Source of the DNA: Treponema sp.
GTDB lineage: Bacteria > Spirochaetota > Spirochaetia > Treponematales > Treponemataceae
Reading direction: 5' to 3'
NCBI GenBank assembly: GCA_016293915.1
Contig: JAEDCY010000065.1
Location: 1-7,869, forward strand
Length of the DNA: 7,869 bases
Part shown: positions 6,097-7,869 of the stretch, piece by piece
Layout of the letters: every line of letters starts with the position of its first letter
Position numbering within the stretch: the first letter of the stretch is position 1
Translations under genes and position numbers: made by a program
Notes under the pieces: generated by a model
The model's input: the letters and a program-made list of their open reading frames with translations, nothing else
Told to the model about the DNA's origin: nothing
The model's database searches: none

Positions 6097-6121
6097 TTTT
6101 TTCGCTTACCTCCCGAAAAAA
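6097..6121. repeat. Inverted repeat TTTTTTCG/CGAAAAAA
   Basis: Perfect 8-bp arms (6097-6104 and 6114-6121) surround a 9-base loop. The stem has T runs on both sides and might act as a weak bidirectional terminator shielding the two arms of the element, though it has only two GC pairs. Confidence 0.3.
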
Positions 6122-6191
6122 ACTGCGCAGATAATATACAAGAGTGAATATATAAATTTATTAAATTCAAAAAAACTAAATTCACACATGA

Positions 6192-6282
6192 CAATATCAA
6201 AATGAAGTTCATCAGCTTTCAAGTCAGGTGGGTGATATTGATTTTCAAAACTTCAATTTTTATCGTCATTTAAGATGAAGTT
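6192..6282. repeat. Cluster of short repeats upstream of the HTH gene promoter
   Basis: CAATATCA (6192-6199) and TGATATTG (6233-6240) form a perfect inverted pair. ATGAAGTT occurs directly at 6202-6209 and 6275-6282, and its near-reverse AACTTCAATTTT lies at 6249-6260. The cluster ends at the -35 box of the rightward promoter, so these may be regulator sites or binding sites of the HTH protein. Confidence 0.35.
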
Positions 6283-6287
6283 AACTT
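6278..6287. promoter_or_regulatory. Palindromic operator candidate AAGTTAACTT
   Basis: A perfect 10-bp palindrome overlaps the first two bases of the -35 box (6286-6291). Its position suits an operator for a dimeric repressor controlling the HTH/DnaC-like operon. Confidence 0.4.
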
Positions 6288-6314
6288 GACGTAAAGTATT
6301 ATTATTTGTATAGT
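6286..6314 (+). promoter_or_regulatory. Rightward sigma70 promoter for the HTH/DnaC-like operon
   Basis: TTGACG (6286-6291), a 17-bp spacer and TATAGT (6309-6314) are each one mismatch from consensus, the best promoter seen in the window. The start would be near 6321, about 38 nt before the HTH gene. Confidence 0.7.
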
Positions 6315-6358
6315 ACTTCTAATCAAAAATTTTCTGCCTGCCCAGGTGAGGAAATGAA

Positions 6359-6883
6359 TTGATTGATAATTTTCACACAGATGCTTTTTCAGTTCCAAAT
6401 GAAAAGGCAGAACTCTCTTCTCTCAAGAACGCTGAAGAAATATCTGTTCAGCGACGAAAGCCCGGATATTTTATTCAGGTCCCTTCTGTGGTTCTTTATG
6501 AACCTTCTCTTTCTCCAGGCTCAAAGCTTCTTTTCGGGGAAATCTCTCTATTGGCAGAAGCAACTCAATTCTGTTTTGCATCAAATGCATACTTTGCCGC
6601 AAACTATTCTGTAAGCATCAGGACTGTTGAAAACTGGCTTAAGGAATTGAAGAACTTTGGACTTATCAGGATTGAAGTAAAGCGGAACCAGAACAAACAT
6701 GTCGAACAGCGAAGAATCTATGTATTGTTCGGTTCTGATGTGAAAGGTTGCACATCTGCTGAGGAAAAGCCTGCCAGGTCTTATTCAAAAAATCAAAAAA
6801 CTAATAGAAAAAGGATTTCTCTGGTCAAAGAAAGCGGATGTGATGAAATATCCGAAGAGGATTTGAAAAATCTACCGTTTTAG
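6359..6883 (+). CDS. Helix-turn-helix replisome-organiser-like protein
   Basis: This 174-aa protein carries a winged HTH of the HTH_36 type at about residues 36-107: GYFIQVPSVVLYEPSLSPGS, a helix KLLFGEISLLAEA, then NAYFAANYSVSIRTVENWLKEL, where the last helix is the likely recognition helix, and a wing LIRIEVKRN...RRIYVLF. The C-terminal third is basic and then acidic, probably flexible. Such proteins in phages and plasmids bind an origin and recruit a helicase loader; the next gene encodes one. The start is TTG 6359, with AGGTGAGGA upstream (GAGG ends 7 bases before it); no in-frame ATG precedes the domain. A 2-codon out-of-frame ORF (ATG AAT TGA, 6354-6362) overlaps the start. It could alternatively act only as a transcriptional regulator. 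Confidence 0.65.
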   Translation: MIDNFHTDAFSVPNEKAELSSLKNAEEISVQRRKPGYFIQVPSVVLYEPSLSPGSKLLFGEISLLAEATQFCFASNAYFAANYSVSIRTVENWLKELKNFGLIRIEVKRNQNKHVEQRRIYVLFGSDVKGCTSAEEKPARSYSKNQKTNRKRISLVKESGCDEISEEDLKNLPF

Positions 6884-6904
6884 AAGTGTGCCATTTGGCA
6901 CTTC
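6883..6904 (+). promoter_or_regulatory. Intergenic hairpin before the helicase-loader gene
   Basis: GTGCCA-TT-TGGCAC (6888-6901) is a perfect 6-bp palindrome, and outer arms GAAG/CTTC (6883-6886 and 6901-6904) allow an alternative bulged stem. No T run follows, so it is not a classic terminator. It may tune expression between the two genes. The core GCCATYTGGC recurs after the loader gene at 7695-7704. Confidence 0.4.
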
Positions 6905-6936
6905 ATGATACTGAACATCTATAAGAGGAGTACAAC

Positions 6937-7671
6937 ATGAGAGAAATAGAACTTGAAAAAGAACTGGAAAGAATCCGCAATGACGAATCTTATGCCAGGA
7001 CATTGACAGGAATACCTGAAGGAAAACTTACTGAAGACTGTCAGCAGGTTTTTGATTACTACAGAAAGGAACTGACTGAAAATATTGAAGCTGAACTGAA
7101 CAGATACAGAGTTTGGAATAACAAGGCAGAAAGCGGAGTCCCAAAGCGATATGCAGGGTGCTGTTTTGGAAATTATCATGCACGTAATGAAAGTGAAGGA
7201 AAGTGGAAACAGTCTGTCATTGATTTTGTAGAAACAGAAGAAAATGACGGAGTTCTTCTGATGACCGGTGCCAGAGGAACTGGGAAAACACATCTTGGAG
7301 TATCTGCGGTTCGTGCACTGAAAGGGCATTACGTGAACATGGAGGATCTGATTTATAAGGTTGAATCAAGCCTTAACTTCAAGTCGCCACAGACGGAAGA
7401 AGAAATCTTTAAGTTTTATACAGAAGTAGATTTTCTTGTAATTGATGAAATCGGAAGAAGCCTGAAACGGGAAAAGGAAACAGAAATCCTGAGTTACATT
7501 TTGAGGAAAATGTATGACAATCAGCTTCCGGTAATCGTAATCTCAAATCTTGATAAGGAAGTTCTGGTAAAAATGCTCGGAGGGGCAGTGAAGGATAGGC
7601 TGGATGAAGTTGCCGTAAGTATTGAGTTCAAGGGTGACAGCTACAGGATTTTGAAGAGGAAGGCAGCTTGA
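6937..7671 (+). CDS. dnaC: DnaC/IstB-like replicative helicase loader ATPase
   Basis: This 244-aa AAA+ protein probably loads the host DnaB-type helicase at the origin. The N-terminal 60 residues are helical and charged, the expected helicase-contacting part. Then come VPKRYAGCCFGNY (68-80, the entry motif of DnaC-type ATPases), Walker A GARGTGKT (111-118), Walker B FLVIDEIG (166-173), a sensor I region VIVISN (199-204), and a putative arginine finger R221 in KDRLDE. Length fits DnaC. AAGAGGAG sits 6 bases before the ATG. IstB transposition ATPases share this fold, but no transposase neighbours it and the upstream gene is an HTH replication-type protein, so a loader role is favoured. Its TGA overlaps the ATG of the next small ORF. 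Confidence 0.85.
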   Translation: MREIELEKELERIRNDESYARTLTGIPEGKLTEDCQQVFDYYRKELTENIEAELNRYRVWNNKAESGVPKRYAGCCFGNYHARNESEGKWKQSVIDFVETEENDGVLLMTGARGTGKTHLGVSAVRALKGHYVNMEDLIYKVESSLNFKSPQTEEEIFKFYTEVDFLVIDEIGRSLKREKETEILSYILRKMYDNQLPVIVISNLDKEVLVKMLGGAVKDRLDEVAVSIEFKGDSYRILKRKAA

Positions 7672-7835
7672 TGAAAGGTTCATTTGAAAAATCCGCCATC
7701 TGGCGGAAAAGAGATAGAAGCTGGAATCAAAAAATAGAAAAAGCTAAACCCGGTTTAGCCTCTTACATAACCCCCTATGTGTTGACGCATGACGTCAACA
7801 CAGGGGGCCCCAAAACACAGGGCAAACGCATGTAA
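7671..7835 (+). CDS. Small basic 54-aa ORF coupled to the loader gene
   Basis: ATG 7671-7673 overlaps the loader stop codon (TGATG) and the frame is open to TAA 7833-7835. The product begins MKGSFEKSAIWRKRDRSWNQ, is rich in Lys and Arg in its first half, and has no recognised domain. Three strong inverted repeats fall inside the frame, so either a small basic protein is made by translational coupling, or the region is structured noncoding DNA with a chance frame. The overlap supports the gene; the palindromes argue against it. No separate ribosome site is seen. Confidence 0.4.
   Translation: MKGSFEKSAIWRKRDRSWNQKIEKAKPGLASYITPYVLTHDVNTGGPKTQGKRM
7692..7707 (+). repeat. Hairpin TCCGCCA-TC-TGGCGGA
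   Basis: Perfect 7-bp GC-rich arms (7692-7698 and 7701-7707) surround a 2-base centre, about 20 bases after the loader stop codon. It shares the GCCATYTGGC core with the hairpin at 6888-6901. AAAAG follows rather than T residues, so it is not a standard terminator on the plus strand. Confidence 0.5.
7743..7759. repeat. Near-palindrome GCTAAACC-C-GGTTTAGC
   Basis: Perfect 8-bp arms flank a single C. It lies between two other hairpins at the right edge, within the small ORF. A dimeric protein binding site is plausible. Confidence 0.45.
7771..7807. repeat. Strong bulged hairpin, oriT or single-strand-origin candidate
   Basis: CCCCC (7771-7775) and TGTGTTGACG (7778-7787) pair with CGTCAACACA (7793-7802) and GGGGG (7803-7807), giving 15 bp with a TA bulge and a CATGA loop. 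AACACAGGG then repeats directly (7797-7805 and 7814-7822). No T run follows on either strand, so termination is unlikely. Long GC-rich inverted repeats next to a short direct repeat are typical of transfer origins and of single-strand origins. No relaxase gene lies in the window, so the role is inferred. Confidence 0.45.
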
Positions 7836-7840
7836 AAACT

Positions 7841-7863
7841 CTTTCTGATAAAATTACAGAAAG
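7841..7863. repeat. Inverted repeat CTTTCTG/CAGAAAG at the window end
   Basis: Perfect 7-bp arms (7841-7847 and 7857-7863) surround a 9-base AT-rich loop just after the small ORF. It is the last of four inverted repeats in 180 bases. It might be a weak terminator or part of an origin continuing past the window. Confidence 0.35.
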
Positions 7864-7869
7864 TGTGAA

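Noticed and set aside
6363..6614. 83-codon plus-strand frame overlapping the HTH gene
   Set aside because: The other frame contains the HTH domain and fits the ribosome site at TTG 6359.
6919..7329. 136-codon minus-strand frame opposite the loader gene
   Set aside because: Shadow of the AAA+ gene, which has intact Walker motifs.
6937..7671. IstB transposition ATPase of an insertion sequence
   Set aside because: No IstA-type transposase or terminal inverted repeats are visible, and the gene is coupled to an HTH replication-type protein.

Overview
This AT-rich window reads as the maintenance core of a plasmid or plasmid-like replicon. Nothing in it looks chromosomal. Seven genes are supported, all for replication or partition or of unknown function. 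Host identity is uncertain. The low GC, TTG starts and Shine-Dalgarno-led genes suit a low-GC bacterium. A spirochaete such as Treponema is my hunch, not a demonstrated assignment; a Firmicute is also possible.

Left half, minus strand, in transcription order: a ParA ATPase (5226-4453), a ribbon-helix-helix protein (4355-4035), an unrecognised 255-aa protein (4022-3255), and a two-winged-helix Rep initiator (3255-2188) translationally coupled to it. Next comes a gene-free stretch (1354-2187) with iterons of core CCACGTATTTTGTCGGT: five exact copies, about eight degenerate forward copies often spaced in multiples of 21 bp, and two inverted copies. This is the probable vegetative origin. Beyond it, also on the minus strand, is a ColE2-type replicase/primase (1353-151, TTG start) with an odd hydrophobic tail.

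A gap of about 1.1 kb (5227-6358) separates the two arms. Its left edge holds the parA promoter with TTTGTAAAG-type repeats, which recur between parA and the RHH gene and are candidate operator/centromere sites. Its middle is AT-rich, with a small GC-richer island carrying weak ORF remnants. Its right edge holds a good sigma70 promoter (TTGACG-17-TATAGT) beside a 10-bp palindrome.

Right arm, plus strand: a helix-turn-helix replisome-organiser-like protein (6359-6883, TTG start), a DnaC/IstB-type helicase loader (6937-7671), and a coupled 54-codon ORF (7671-7835). The last 200 bases are dense with inverted repeats, including a bulged 15-bp GC-rich hairpin that could belong to a transfer or replication origin running past the window.

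Together, ParA and the RHH protein would segregate the element, Rep would bind the iterons, the replicase would prime, and the HTH protein plus DnaC-like loader would recruit the host helicase. Three potential initiators in one replicon is the most unusual feature. All functions are inferred from motifs and context.
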